A stretch of 64,000 nt of DNA from Paenibacillus sp. L3-i20 (GCF_022180385.2 NZ_BQME02000002.1:1860001-1924000), one strand, 5' to 3'. Shown: positions 16,460-25,295, counted from the first letter of the stretch. Translations and numbers: made by a program. The notes: generated from the sequence alone by a model not told the origin.

Positions 16460-18403
16460 CTATGGAAACGGATGCGGGTATGGATTGAGAAGTTCTGGGC
16501 TTAGCGGCTGCTTAACGTACCCAAGTTCCACTGGCACCCTAAATACCCGCTCCAATCCTGCTACGCGGGTAAAGTGATGTCCAAATGTCATCGGCAACAT
16601 CCCTGGGATCAGCACTTTCACGCAATGAAGTCCATTTCTAGCGATTTCCGGCGCTGTCAGATCCACCACAACCACATCGAGATTCAATTGTCGGAACGTC
16701 TTTAGAATATCCTTCAGATCATCCGTTAAATCAGTTCGCCTTGCCGCCTGTTTAAATTCCTCTTCAAACTTTCGCAATACGCGATTGTCATCCAGTAAAA
16801 ATTGCAGGCGCTCCTGTGCTTGCGGTAAACCGTACAGCAAAGAATGATCCTCCATCTGCTGCACTTGGGAGGAATCGCGGAGCATCCGAACATAATCCTC
16901 CCGGTTTGACTCGAATTTCTTATCAAGATTCAGAACCATTCCGGCCAATTCGTGTACCGCACCTTTCATCGCCCGCAGAGGATCAGGATGAGCTCCGGCC
17001 GCACAGATGAGATTGACTCCTGTTTGTTTCCTGTTTTTCGCTACCGCCCAAACACTCGGAATCCCATGCTCCATAGTCGAGTTAAAGAAATGTACATCAA
17101 ACCCCGCCACCGCTCGCATTCGATCGAGCATCAATCGCAATTCTTGGTCGTTAGCAGAGTAAGGATCAAGGCGTGGGAGAGGCAGCTGCGCATACCAAGT
17201 CATCAGAAATGAATCCCGCTCTACCACCTCCAAAATCCCGTAAAAAATAGCTTCTTCCAAACTTCCACCTAACGCGCATCCATTAGAAGACTCGAACACG
17301 AATCCATGTCCGTGGCCCATGCTGTAGTAGGCGGTCTGTTCAGGAACCAAAAGTGGACGCTCTTGCAAAAATGAATAACCCCATACCCATGGGATAGGTT
17401 GCTCGGGATCAAACGTTCTGAACGGAAATCCCGGCAGAGCGTAATGTTCCTTCGTGTGCATCCCTAGCTTGACAGGGTCGAGTGCTTGATCTTTCAATTT
17501 GCGAAAACTGTCATAAACTACCGTCTGTTTGCCTCGAGGTGCTAGGCCGCAGTACCTCTCCAATCCCTCCATAATGGCGGTCAACTCACTGGTCGCATAG
17601 GAATGAGTTCGACCTGCCGTTCCCACGTCCTCAGATAATAACGGTAGATTCACACTGGCATCGGCAAATGGCGAATCTAGGTCAACCATTCTTCCATTCA
17701 AAAAGCCTGTCCGGTAATCCAGATAGTCTTTGGTCAGTACTTTATTCAGATCATCTATCGTACGGCAGCGATAACTATCTGAACTAGTCTTCGGACTTGG
17801 TTGCAGCGAAATATTAGCTGCTGTCGATGAATCTTCCGGCAATTGACTGCAAACCGAACATAACGGGTCAGGAAGATAGAAGTGACGTGTACTCTCCAGT
17901 GATTTCAGATTGATCAAACATACATTACCATCCGAATGAACCTGTTTTCCTTGTAACATTCTCTGTGCCTCAGCCACCAGAAGGTGAGCTACCTGTAAAA
18001 GTCCAGTACGCGACGCCCAAGCATCACTCTGAATTCTTTCGCGATCCAACAGTCTTTGCTGCAGCGCTCGCATCTCCCTACGCTCGCGTCCCGCCATGAG
18101 GAGCCGCATATCTGCACACTGTGAGCAACCCCGTATACCCGGAGTAACTAAAGGTCCAATTACTCCCTCGCCAAATGAAACGAAGCCGCGCAACCAAGGG
18201 ATGCCGACTGATTGCAGCAGCTCTTCTGCCTTTTGATGAACGTCAGGATACCAAGCATCGTGCAGTACCAGCACCAAACTAACCTCTTTCAGAGCCCCTG
18301 CCTCGAAATCGGTTTGATGTACAATCTCGAATTGATCTGAAAGTTGCCCGTATACGTGGTCCGCGAGCACCCCCTCTCCCACAATCATAACGATAGCGCT
18401 CAC
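16460..18403 (-). CDS. Fused TOMM leader-binding (ThiF-like) and YcaO cyclodehydratase protein
   Basis: 647 residues. Residues 1-190 are the precursor-leader-binding/E1-like part with two zinc CxxC pairs (C93-x2-C96 and C182-x2-C185). Residues ~215-640 form the YcaO domain: the ATP-binding SELTAIMEGLERY (E273, E279, E282), SNGCALGGSLEEAIFYGILEVVERD and FVFESSN. The C-terminus NPYPHPFP matches the PxPxP-type tail important for catalysis in TOMM YcaO enzymes. It converts Cys/Ser/Thr of the precursor to azolines using ATP; the substrate here should be the cysteines of the peptide at 20.6 kb. It overlaps the preceding gene by 4 nt (ATGA). Confidence 0.92.
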   Translation of the reverse strand: MSAIVMIVGEGVLADHVYGQLSDQFEIVHQTDFEAGALKEVSLVLVLHDAWYPDVHQKAEELLQSVGIPWLRGFVSFGEGVIGPLVTPGIRGCSQCADMRLLMAGRERREMRALQQRLLDRERIQSDAWASRTGLLQVAHLLVAEAQRMLQGKQVHSDGNVCLINLKSLESTRHFYLPDPLCSVCSQLPEDSSTAANISLQPSPKTSSDSYRCRTIDDLNKVLTKDYLDYRTGFLNGRMVDLDSPFADASVNLPLLSEDVGTAGRTHSYATSELTAIMEGLERYCGLAPRGKQTVVYDSFRKLKDQALDPVKLGMHTKEHYALPGFPFRTFDPEQPIPWVWGYSFLQERPLLVPEQTAYYSMGHGHGFVFESSNGCALGGSLEEAIFYGILEVVERDSFLMTWYAQLPLPRLDPYSANDQELRLMLDRMRAVAGFDVHFFNSTMEHGIPSVWAVAKNRKQTGVNLICAAGAHPDPLRAMKGAVHELAGMVLNLDKKFESNREDYVRMLRDSSQVQQMEDHSLLYGLPQAQERLQFLLDDNRVLRKFEEEFKQAARRTDLTDDLKDILKTFRQLNLDVVVVDLTAPEIARNGLHCVKVLIPGMLPMTFGHHFTRVAGLERVFRVPVELGYVKQPLSPELLNPYPHPFP

Positions 18404-20361
18404 CGGAACCCCTCCTCTCGCAACATCACACCAAATACCCCTTCAATCTCCTCTTTCAGAAACGGTTCTACAGCAAGATCGAAGACCAAAAGCTTCTTAC
18501 CGTTCTGCTCTAAAACCTGTAAGGCGGATTTTAGAAGATCCCCTCTTGCTGTCTCTTCACTTAATGGAATATCAAGGCTTTGCGGTAATTGTCTGGACAA
18601 ACGAACGGATGAAACCTCTACTACTTGCGGTGTGAGACTTTCCTTTCGGTTTTGTGCCTCTAATAAAGCCTGTTGCAAAGCATCCCGCAGCGCTAGGGTC
18701 ACATTCAAACCTACACCACCATACCAGCGATCATTCGTACCGACCCACATCACAGGGAATCCAGATACTTTCTCTCCCATTCCAATAATGGGTGCTTCAC
18801 TCATCGTCGTCAGACTTTGCAAATAAAACTGGCAGTGTCTATCTTCTATTGCAGACAACTGTACTCGAAAGACAGCAGGAAATGGATATGCCTTTTGCTT
18901 TCCCAGCATCTCGGCCAAACACCTCTGCAACCCTCGGCCGATGCCTTCCTCAACCGTTTCTCCCGCTCCGACACCGATAAATTCCTCAGGTTCTATTCTA
19001 TTGCCTTTTGTTACCCGATCGGATGAAAGTGGCGAAACGAGTAAGCTAGCCATTCGCGATACATATGCTTCTATCCCTACTAGCCCTGCTTCCCGCCTAG
19101 CTTCTTTATGTGTCAAAGCATTACAAATAATTTCTGGCAGCAACTTTGCCGGCCCATCAGTTAACGGATCGACTGCCTGAACGCGACACTGAGAAAGAGG
19201 TAGCTGATTCAAGTTCCCTTCTTCCCAACTATGGAAAATGCCCGATACTGTTGATGTCAATCGACTGAAATACGGAAGCAATCCGTCCTCACTTTGTTTT
19301 GAGCCCCGTTCAAGCTGAGTAGCGAACTCGTGACCCAGAGCAGTTGCAGTACGTCCAGTCACAAGCGGATGGGGCATGAACGAATGCCATTTCCCTTCCA
19401 ATGTCTCCAGATTAAGCAGGAATAATTGATCGCTCCGCTCCGAATCGTTCACTCCTGTAATCTTTTTAAATAATTCAAACACGACGATATTCGCTAACAT
19501 CGCTCCCGCAGTCGAAGAAAAGGTATGCTGCTCGGAATCTTTACTAATCGCAGATTCGTGTATGCGACGCCTAGCTGACTCCCAGCATCCCTCGAAGTCC
19601 GAGTGTACGAACTGACCCACCAAACCAACCTGCCGCAGACAGACAGCGGGAAGAAACATCTTCTTCTGTTCCTGACAAGTCGCATGAAGCAGCTCCAGTT
19701 CCTCACTATCTCCGTCCTGCGACACATACAATATTGAATCAAATGGCTTCACAGCTTCCCACCAACGACTAGCCCCCTCCTGCTGCAGCGTAAATTCCTC
19801 TACCGCTATCTCAGGATCTGTTTGACGAGCATGTGTTGCAAGTTCCAGCATCCGCTTGCGATCCGTCGTTTCAGAGTCCGTGACTAGTACACAAAACGTA
19901 GGTAATCCAGAATCAAGTAGTGCAGAAAAGGCCGAGATCAGGAATGGGCCTGAGCCAACTACTAATACTTTGGCATTACGATAGGACTGAAACCGGTACG
20001 CACCAGAATTGCCGAAATGGTTCAGAAACTCAATTTGTGAAGCATACTTTTGGGCTATTTGTTCCGACAGTTGATGTGGAGTGTCTTGGCTCACATCTTG
20101 TACAAATCCATTACGATGCAGCATTTCTGCAATTTTATATACCTGGTTCCGATGTTCGTCCGATAATCCGTCTGTCACAACTTCCAGACTATGCTCCCCG
20201 TTGAATATCGGTATCAGTTTTTCAATCCATTTATCGATCATTACTCCTTCCATGCGGAATGAGCTTACATTATTACGAAAATACACACTGCCGTTTGTGT
20301 TAGGGAGAAAAAATGTATCTCTTTTCACCTTCAGTCGCATCGAAGCGTTTACACTTGTCAT
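18400..20361 (-). CDS. Putative thiazole-containing bacteriocin maturation protein
   Basis: 653 residues, matching the maturation protein that accompanies heterocycloanthracin-type clusters. N-terminal ~100 residues form a winged-helix-like peptide-binding region (LKVKRDTFFLPNTNGSVYFRNN..IDKWIEKLIPIFNGEHSLEVV), followed by a ThiF/E1-like Rossmann segment NAKVLVVGSGPFLISAFSAL (130-149). The C-terminal half has a degenerate YcaO-like repeat (GVGAGETVEEGIGRGLQRCLAEM). It is thought to work with the cyclodehydratase; the exact reaction is not established. RBS GGGAGGAGG precedes the ATG. First biosynthetic gene after the precursor and its hairpin. Confidence 0.87.
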   Translation of the reverse strand: MTSVNASMRLKVKRDTFFLPNTNGSVYFRNNVSSFRMEGVMIDKWIEKLIPIFNGEHSLEVVTDGLSDEHRNQVYKIAEMLHRNGFVQDVSQDTPHQLSEQIAQKYASQIEFLNHFGNSGAYRFQSYRNAKVLVVGSGPFLISAFSALLDSGLPTFCVLVTDSETTDRKRMLELATHARQTDPEIAVEEFTLQQEGASRWWEAVKPFDSILYVSQDGDSEELELLHATCQEQKKMFLPAVCLRQVGLVGQFVHSDFEGCWESARRRIHESAISKDSEQHTFSSTAGAMLANIVVFELFKKITGVNDSERSDQLFLLNLETLEGKWHSFMPHPLVTGRTATALGHEFATQLERGSKQSEDGLLPYFSRLTSTVSGIFHSWEEGNLNQLPLSQCRVQAVDPLTDGPAKLLPEIICNALTHKEARREAGLVGIEAYVSRMASLLVSPLSSDRVTKGNRIEPEEFIGVGAGETVEEGIGRGLQRCLAEMLGKQKAYPFPAVFRVQLSAIEDRHCQFYLQSLTTMSEAPIIGMGEKVSGFPVMWVGTNDRWYGGVGLNVTLALRDALQQALLEAQNRKESLTPQVVEVSSVRLSRQLPQSLDIPLSEETARGDLLKSALQVLEQNGKKLLVFDLAVEPFLKEEIEGVFGVMLREEGFR

Positions 20362-20457
20362 TCGATTCCTCCTCCCGATCTACCTACTCTTCACAAGTAA
20401 TCCTATGTACCGCTATTTGTCCCTCATGTCTTATTCTTTAAGGAAAATAAGCATGAA

Positions 20458-20483
20458 AAAGCCCCTGCGCCTGCAGGAGCTTT
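20458..20483 (-). terminator. Hairpin between precursor gene and TOMM biosynthetic genes
   Basis: On the minus strand AAAGC-CCTGC pairs with GCAGG-GCTTT around AGGC with one bulge-like mismatch, followed by TT. It lies 79 nt past the precursor stop and 97 nt before the maturation gene start. Partial termination here would give much more precursor than enzyme mRNA, as in other bacteriocin operons (inference). Confidence 0.75.
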
Positions 20484-20561
20484 CCTCTTCCTATTAAGTA
20501 GCCTCTATTTACGTTTATAACTTACAACGGACATGATTGCTGTCTTATAGCGACTGCTAAC

Positions 20562-20864
20562 TCACCGTCCTCCATGTCCTCCACCACCATGCCCACCTCC
20601 ACCATGTCCTCCACCATGACCTCCTCCGTGGCAGTTATGGCAGTTATGACAATTGTGGCAATTATGACAGTTTTGACAGTTTTGACAGTTGTGATGGCAA
20701 CGATGGCAGTTTTGACAGTTGAAACAGTTGAAGCAATTGATGCAATTGAAACAAACGAAGCATAATCGACCATCGTACTGACTTTGAGCGTTAAAAGGTG
20801 TAACCTCGCTTGCGTGAAATTCAGAAACATTCAAATTGTTTAAATCTTTTTTAAAATCGTTCAT
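20562..20864 (-). CDS. Heterocycloanthracin/sonorensin-type TOMM precursor peptide
   Basis: 100 residues from ATG at 20864 (RBS ACGGAGG 9 nt upstream). Leader: MNDFKKDLNNLNVSEF, then HASEVTPFNAQSQYDG, matching the leader of the Bacillus heterocycloanthracin/sonorensin family. Core starts at RLCFVCFNC and carries 15 Cys, all three residues apart except one four-residue step (HRC HHNC); 12 of the 15 are in an NC dipeptide. The core has no Ser or Thr. The last 22 residues are Gly/His only (blocks of HGGG and HGGGG) ending in Arg. Cysteine thiazolation by the neighbouring YcaO/SagB enzymes is expected. An open frame of 41 codons runs upstream in phase, but lacks an RBS. Confidence 0.9.
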   Translation of the reverse strand: MNDFKKDLNNLNVSEFHASEVTPFNAQSQYDGRLCFVCFNCINCFNCFNCQNCHRCHHNCQNCQNCHNCHNCHNCHNCHGGGHGGGHGGGGHGGGGHGGR

Positions 20865-21240
20865 TGTCCAACCTCCGTTTAATAGATAGTTGTGACGACT
20901 GCACACGCTGCCGCCGACAAGATGAACAGGTCTAAGGCGATCAAGAAACCCCTCTGTGAATTTCGCCCATTCACACGAATACCTCATGACAACATATGGA
21001 ATCAGCTCCGCTCTTGTTACTGTTCCAAATGACTATATTTTATTGCTCTTCCTAAAATCATTCATCGTATCAGCTTAAATAAAGAATCGATATGGTGTGA
21101 GAGAGAAATGAATCAAGTTCGGATGGCACTCATCTCCTATTGCTTGCTGATCCTCATAAAGCAAGCAACTCGACTCGTATAAACGGCAATTAATTAGAGA
21201 AGCTAGCGAACAGTATTATTTTGAGAAAAGTTCGGCTTAT
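20865..21240. other. Promoter region of the TOMM operon and spacer
   Basis: No gene is supported here. Minus-strand transcription of the precursor must start in it, but I could not identify a convincing sigma-A promoter by eye. A perfect 8-bp hairpin (TTGCTTGC / GCAAGCAA) at 21140-21168 has a 13-nt loop and no T tract. Confidence 0.4.
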
Positions 21241-21289
21241 GTGATGAAGTTACAGAGTATCGATTGTGGTTTTGTTACGATAGTCTCAA

Positions 21290-21543
21290 GAAATGCAACA
21301 GTTGGTCACAGCTTCGGCGGAACTGTTATCGCAAAAGTCGCTGAGGATGTTGCTGATCGCATTAAACGTTTGGTCTTCTTCGATGCTTTTATCCCGAGGG
21401 ATGGACAAAGCTTAGTCGATCAAATGTCTGAGCCCGATCTACATGCGCCAGCAGGATCATTGTTCCAGAGACTTGATCTCAAGAAGTTTTACAGCTTAGA
21501 CCGGAAGAGATTAAGGTGTAATTTTCTTATCTCAAGACAATAA
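21290..21543 (+). pseudogene. Fragment of an alpha/beta hydrolase
   Basis: TVGHSFGGTVIAKVAEDVADRIKRLVFFDAFIPRDGQSLVD is the nucleophile elbow (GHSFGG) and following strand of an esterase/pimeloyl-type hydrolase. The preceding residues do not match the family, the N-terminal ~75 residues are missing, and the C-terminal part with the catalytic Asp and His is replaced by LKKFYSLDRKRLRCNFLISRQ and a stop. Total remaining family sequence is about 55-80 residues of ~230. Confidence 0.75.
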
Positions 21544-21589
21544 TCAGGGGTGTCCCAAAGCCGCGCTACTGGCTTAGGACACCCCTGAT
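21543..21589. terminator. Long GC-rich hairpin after the hydrolase fragment
   Basis: A perfect 13-bp stem (ATCAGGGGTGTCC and complement) continues inward with AGCC/GGCT. No T tract follows on either strand, so it is a strong hairpin but an atypical terminator. Confidence 0.5.
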
Positions 21590-21814
21590 CCTGGAATATT
21601 GAAATAGCTAGTGTTGGTTTAAAACAAAGTTTGATTACAATTTTTTATAAACACTACATCTTTTTTTGTAATCTATGCTAACAAGAAAGATGCTTTCTTT
21701 ATAAGAATAATATAGCTACCGGAATGTCGACTAGATACCTAGCAAAAACTATCATTATCAATGCATAATCAAAAAGTAAATTTAGCGAAGAGGGAATAAA
21801 GATGTAAAGAATCT

Positions 21815-22966
21815 TTAAACCTCTTTATCCGTCTTTTTCTTATATAAATATGGTAATATTGAAATTACCCCAAGGACAGCTAAACATGATCCAATCCACA
21901 ACGGAGTTACAAAACCATATCCTTTACTGATTCCAAGACCACCTAGTGACGAACCAATAACAATACCCAGTGTAATAAAAGAACTATGAACGGTATTGAT
22001 CATTGTTCCATTACTAGCTGTTTTCATTACTCTCGCAACCATAGCCGGATTCAATGCAACACCAGTTAAACCAATAAAAATCGTAGAAATAACCGCAATG
22101 TGTTTATTCTCTGCACCTAAAGCAAATAAAGACAATGCCACTATTAATATGATCAATCCGCTCACCAATATTTTCATTGTATATTTATCAGCAAACTTGC
22201 CAATTACTATATTCCCAACTACCGTCGCACTACCATAGAGAGCAAGTAAATATGGAATACTTGCACTTGAAAAGCCTGTGACATTAGTGAAAATAGGAGT
22301 GAAATAACTAAATGCTGCAAACGTACCACCAATAATAAACAAACTTGTTGTGTACGCTGCCCAGAGATGTCTGTTCTTAAAATGCATAAGTTCGTCTTTC
22401 CAGTTAAGTTGCTCTTTATTTGATAATGATGGTAGCAACCATTGGATCATAATCCCTGATACTAGCACAAGAACAGAAACAGCCCCAAAACTAATACGCC
22501 AGCCAAAATATTGCGAAATAACGGTTGTTATAGGTAAACCTAATACAGTTGCGAACATTAAACCTGCAAGTACAATTGATGCAGCTTTTCCCCTTGAATC
22601 AGAGTGAACCAATGTTGCAGAAAAGGAAATCGCGACTCCAAAAGCTGAAGCTGAAGCAATACCAGTTATGATACGTGAAATCATCATAATATCATAGTTC
22701 CAAGCAATAGCTCCGAGAGATTGACCAATTAAAAATACAAACATTAAAAACAATAATGCTTGTTTGCTGCGCATTCGTAAGAGAATTGCAGTTAAAATGG
22801 GGCCTCCTACCACCATTGCTCCTGCATAGGCTGTAATTAAATACCCAATAGATGATACAGAAACCTGGAATGCAAGAGCAAGTTCGTTCATCATACCTGC
22901 AACCATAAATTCTGATGTAGTCATACAAAAGATTGCTAATGCTAATAAATAAATAATCGATGGCAT
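21815..22966 (-). CDS. MFS drug-efflux transporter (DHA1, AraJ/CmlA-like)
   Basis: 383 residues, 12 predicted membrane spans. The N-terminus LALAIFCMTTSEFMVAGMMNELALAFQVSVSSIGYLITAYAGAMVVGGP is typical of DHA1 sugar/drug efflux carriers (T-S-E-F motif in helix 1). Helix 4-5 region SRIITGIASASAFGVAISF and VLAGLMFATVLGLPITTVISQYFGWR is motif C-like. It exports a drug or metabolite with proton antiport. RBS GGGGTG precedes the ATG. The TetR regulator gene is 62 nt upstream on the same strand; a repeated operator-like sequence lies before both genes. Confidence 0.9.
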   Translation of the reverse strand: MPSIIYLLALAIFCMTTSEFMVAGMMNELALAFQVSVSSIGYLITAYAGAMVVGGPILTAILLRMRSKQALLFLMFVFLIGQSLGAIAWNYDIMMISRIITGIASASAFGVAISFSATLVHSDSRGKAASIVLAGLMFATVLGLPITTVISQYFGWRISFGAVSVLVLVSGIMIQWLLPSLSNKEQLNWKDELMHFKNRHLWAAYTTSLFIIGGTFAAFSYFTPIFTNVTGFSSASIPYLLALYGSATVVGNIVIGKFADKYTMKILVSGLIILIVALSLFALGAENKHIAVISTIFIGLTGVALNPAMVARVMKTASNGTMINTVHSSFITLGIVIGSSLGGLGISKGYGFVTPLWIGSCLAVLGVISILPYLYKKKTDKEV

Positions 22967-22990
22967 AAAAACACCCCTAATCCATTATTG

Positions 22991-23008
22991 TAACGGTTGG
23001 TACAAAAA
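22991..23008. repeat. TetR-site copy 1, before the MFS gene
   Basis: The complement reads TTTTTGTACCAACCGTTA. The 12-nt core TTTTGTACCAAC recurs upstream of the tetR gene at 23671-23690 in opposite orientation. The sites flank the regulator gene, consistent with autoregulation and control of the pump. Confidence 0.5.
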
Positions 23009-23028
23009 TAGCGTTAAAAAAGAGCGCA

Positions 23029-23625
23029 CTAAGCGCCAAAAATAGACTCCATTGTTCCTTTGATAACCTGTTCAGCTAACTTCTGATTTTGCATCGATAC
23101 ATTAAGGACACGGAATCCGTAATAACTGCTTAAAAGCAGACTAGCCAATTCTTCAGCTGATTGATTCTTTGAAATTTCACCTGTTTGTAATCCTTCCTCT
23201 ATTACTGTTTCAATAGCTTGTTTAAGAAGCTCAACATGCTTTGAGAAAATTTCTTGTACCATTAAATCGTTTTTAGCACGTTCTACACTGGCATTAATCA
23301 ATAAACATCCTTTTTGATCAATATTCTCAAAGTCTTCTTTCAATGCCCATTCAAAAAAATTACTTAATCGTTCTTTAACTGGAATTGGAGTATCTAACAA
23401 TTTCTTTTGTTCCCTAATCCCCATTTCATGGTAGCGTTCTAATACTTGTTTATACAGTTCATGTTTACTTCCGAAAGTATTGTATAAACTTCCTTTTCCA
23501 AGTCCTGTATCACTGCATAAATCTTGTGTAGAACACCCCTCATATCCTCTTATCCAAAATGTTTTCATTGCAACATCTACAATTGAGGAATAATTAAACT
23601 CTCTCGGTCTGCCACGATTATTCAA
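23029..23625 (-). CDS. TetR/AcrR-family regulator of the adjacent MFS pump
   Basis: 198 residues. The N-terminal HTH is RGRPREFNYSSIVDVAMKTFWIRGYEGCSTQDLCSDTGLGKGSLYNTFGSKHELYKQVLE. The C-terminal ligand domain (CLLINASVERAKNDLMVQEIFSKHVELLKQAIETVIEEGLQTGEI) matches the YxaF/LmrA-like group that controls multidrug pumps. It likely represses itself and the MFS gene through the TTTTGTACCAAC repeats at both gene fronts. Start codon ATG with RBS AGGAGAAT. Confidence 0.9.
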   Translation of the reverse strand: MNNRGRPREFNYSSIVDVAMKTFWIRGYEGCSTQDLCSDTGLGKGSLYNTFGSKHELYKQVLERYHEMGIREQKKLLDTPIPVKERLSNFFEWALKEDFENIDQKGCLLINASVERAKNDLMVQEIFSKHVELLKQAIETVIEEGLQTGEISKNQSAEELASLLLSSYYGFRVLNVSMQNQKLAEQVIKGTMESIFGA

Positions 23626-23670
23626 TCTTATTCTCCTCTCATTTTAAAGATAACATTAGTAGAATACACC

Positions 23671-23690
23671 TTTTGTACCAACTGGTCAAT
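23671..23690. repeat. TetR-site copy 2, upstream of tetR
   Basis: TTTTGTACCAACTGGTCAAT, with imperfect dyad ACCA-AC-TGGT. Shares its first 12 nt with copy 1. Located 46 nt upstream of the tetR start. Confidence 0.5.
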
Positions 23691-23765
23691 AAAAGTGTTT
23701 TATTGTCACTTTAAAATAAAATTTGATTATTTAAGATTACGAATAATTTAAAATAGCCCCTTATT

Positions 23766-25295
23766 TTATTTATTCACTTCCCCAAAAATCATTGAATCTG
23801 TCATCATTTCTGTAGGAGCCTTGTTATCCGTTAGTATCGTTCCTTTTGCCATTTGCATATTTGATACAACATTTAAAGTCTCAGGCCATTTCTTACGCAC
23901 TACTTCCAAAGCATCGTTAGCGTTGATTCCATTTAATTGATCCAACGTCAACGGATTCATTGCACCTAGCAGCATATAATTGTATTGCCCTTGTGCTCTA
24001 ACTAAATATGTGTAAGGGAACACTTGATGAACGGTTTTGGCAAATGAAGCCAATAAACGTGACTCCGAAGTGGTGGCATTAACATTCATTGCTATTACGC
24101 CATTTGGTGTTAAACGTTTACGTACAGATTGAAAAAACTCCGTTGTGGAAAGATGAAATGGAACATAAATTTGCTGAGAATAACAGTCGACTATAATAAC
24201 ATCGTAACGTTCATTCGTATGATTAATGAATACGCGGGCATCCTGCGTAATGATAGTGGCATCTTCAGGTTCTAAACCAAAAAAACGAGGTCCAAGCTTC
24301 GCCACCTCAGGATCTAATTCCACGCCGGTAATTTGTAAATCAGGGAAATGGGGTTTGACGTATGTTGCTAATAAATGCGCTACTGATCCGCCTGCAGAGC
24401 CAAGAACGAGTATTTGCTTGGGTGAGCCCGTTAAGAACGGAACTAATGTGTAGTCACTGTAGTAATCATCATACGTTAATGGATGACTCACCCGATGTAT
24501 AGACTGAATGCCGCCACCTTCATTATAAACAAGACTTGTATCACCCTTTTTATTTTGAATGACACGGATGTACTGGTATAAGGAGTCTTTAGCCCATAGA
24601 AGCTTTCCTTCCCTGTTCGATGTGTCACTGTTATTTGTTATGAGGTAGATTATTAATGGGAGAAATACTAGCGCATAAATCCATTTGATTCGATGATTTC
24701 GAAGACCCCACACACTTATAATAATAAGAAAGCTGGACCATATAAATATTGTTTCTTTTGATCCCAAAAAAGGAATCGTAACAAATGCCGTCCCGAATGT
24801 CCCAACCAAGCTCCCCAGTGTAGAACATGCATACAGATTTCCTGCAATCTTTCCAACATGTTCTGTTTCACGAGCAATTAATCGTATAGCAAACGGGCTA
24901 ACCATTGCCAGTAGAAATATGGGGGGAGCAAACACGATAAGTACAGCAAAAAAAGAACAGATAATAATCCATATCGGCGTGTTCATAATTCCTGCTGAAA
25001 GTAATGGGAATAGAAATCCTCCCCATAGAGGCAATAATGATGTAAGAACCCCAGCTGCAAGCGAAAGAATCATTAGCAAACTCCCACTTGGTCGTTTGTC
25101 TGCCCATTTGCCTCCAATCCAATAACCCAATGATAGCGATAGCAAAATAAGACCAATAATATTGGCCCATACTACCATAGAGGTACCGTAATATGGAGCT
25201 AGAAAGCGAGATGCTGCAATTTCTAGCGCCATAACGGATGCTCCAGTTATAAATACATACACATAAAGAAAGGTAACCGAATGTTTAATTTGCAA
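23766..25295 (-). CDS. Membrane-bound spermidine synthase-like protein (fused MFS-like and methyltransferase fold)
   Basis: 509 residues from a TTG preceded by AAAGGGGG (7-nt spacing); a GTG 33 nt upstream is less well placed. The N-terminal ~200 residues have seven or so membrane spans (YVYVFITGASVMALEIAASRFLAPYYGTSMVVW, GYWIGGKWADKRPS). The C-terminal ~280 residues are a spermidine-synthase/SAM-methyltransferase fold: VLGSAGGSVAHLLATY, ITGVELDPEVAKLGPRFF, TQDARVFINHTNERYDVIIVDCYS. The GGG nucleotide motif is GSAGG here. Function is not settled for this fused family (polyamine-related or alkylating enzyme). It is downstream of the NRPS gene on the same strand. Confidence 0.85.
   Translation of the reverse strand: MQIKHSVTFLYVYVFITGASVMALEIAASRFLAPYYGTSMVVWANIIGLILLSLSLGYWIGGKWADKRPSGSLLMILSLAAGVLTSLLPLWGGFLFPLLSAGIMNTPIWIIICSFFAVLIVFAPPIFLLAMVSPFAIRLIARETEHVGKIAGNLYACSTLGSLVGTFGTAFVTIPFLGSKETIFIWSSFLIIISVWGLRNHRIKWIYALVFLPLIIYLITNNSDTSNREGKLLWAKDSLYQYIRVIQNKKGDTSLVYNEGGGIQSIHRVSHPLTYDDYYSDYTLVPFLTGSPKQILVLGSAGGSVAHLLATYVKPHFPDLQITGVELDPEVAKLGPRFFGLEPEDATIITQDARVFINHTNERYDVIIVDCYSQQIYVPFHLSTTEFFQSVRKRLTPNGVIAMNVNATTSESRLLASFAKTVHQVFPYTYLVRAQGQYNYMLLGAMNPLTLDQLNGINANDALEVVRKKWPETLNVVSNMQMAKGTILTDNKAPTEMMTDSMIFGEVNK

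Noticed and set aside
20574-20765. Plus-strand Met/Thr/Val-rich frame opposite the precursor
   Set aside because: Antisense of the cysteine repeat (periodic DNA gives periodic nonsense protein).
20522-20830. Alternative frame of 102 residues rich in Val/Thr/Ile antisense-like to the precursor region
   Set aside because: It is an out-of-frame shadow of the repetitive precursor sequence; no RBS and composition reflects the repeats.
20562-20864. Period-9 repetitive DNA could be a CRISPR or satellite repeat
   Set aside because: It is codon-periodic within an open frame with RBS and leader; no spacers.
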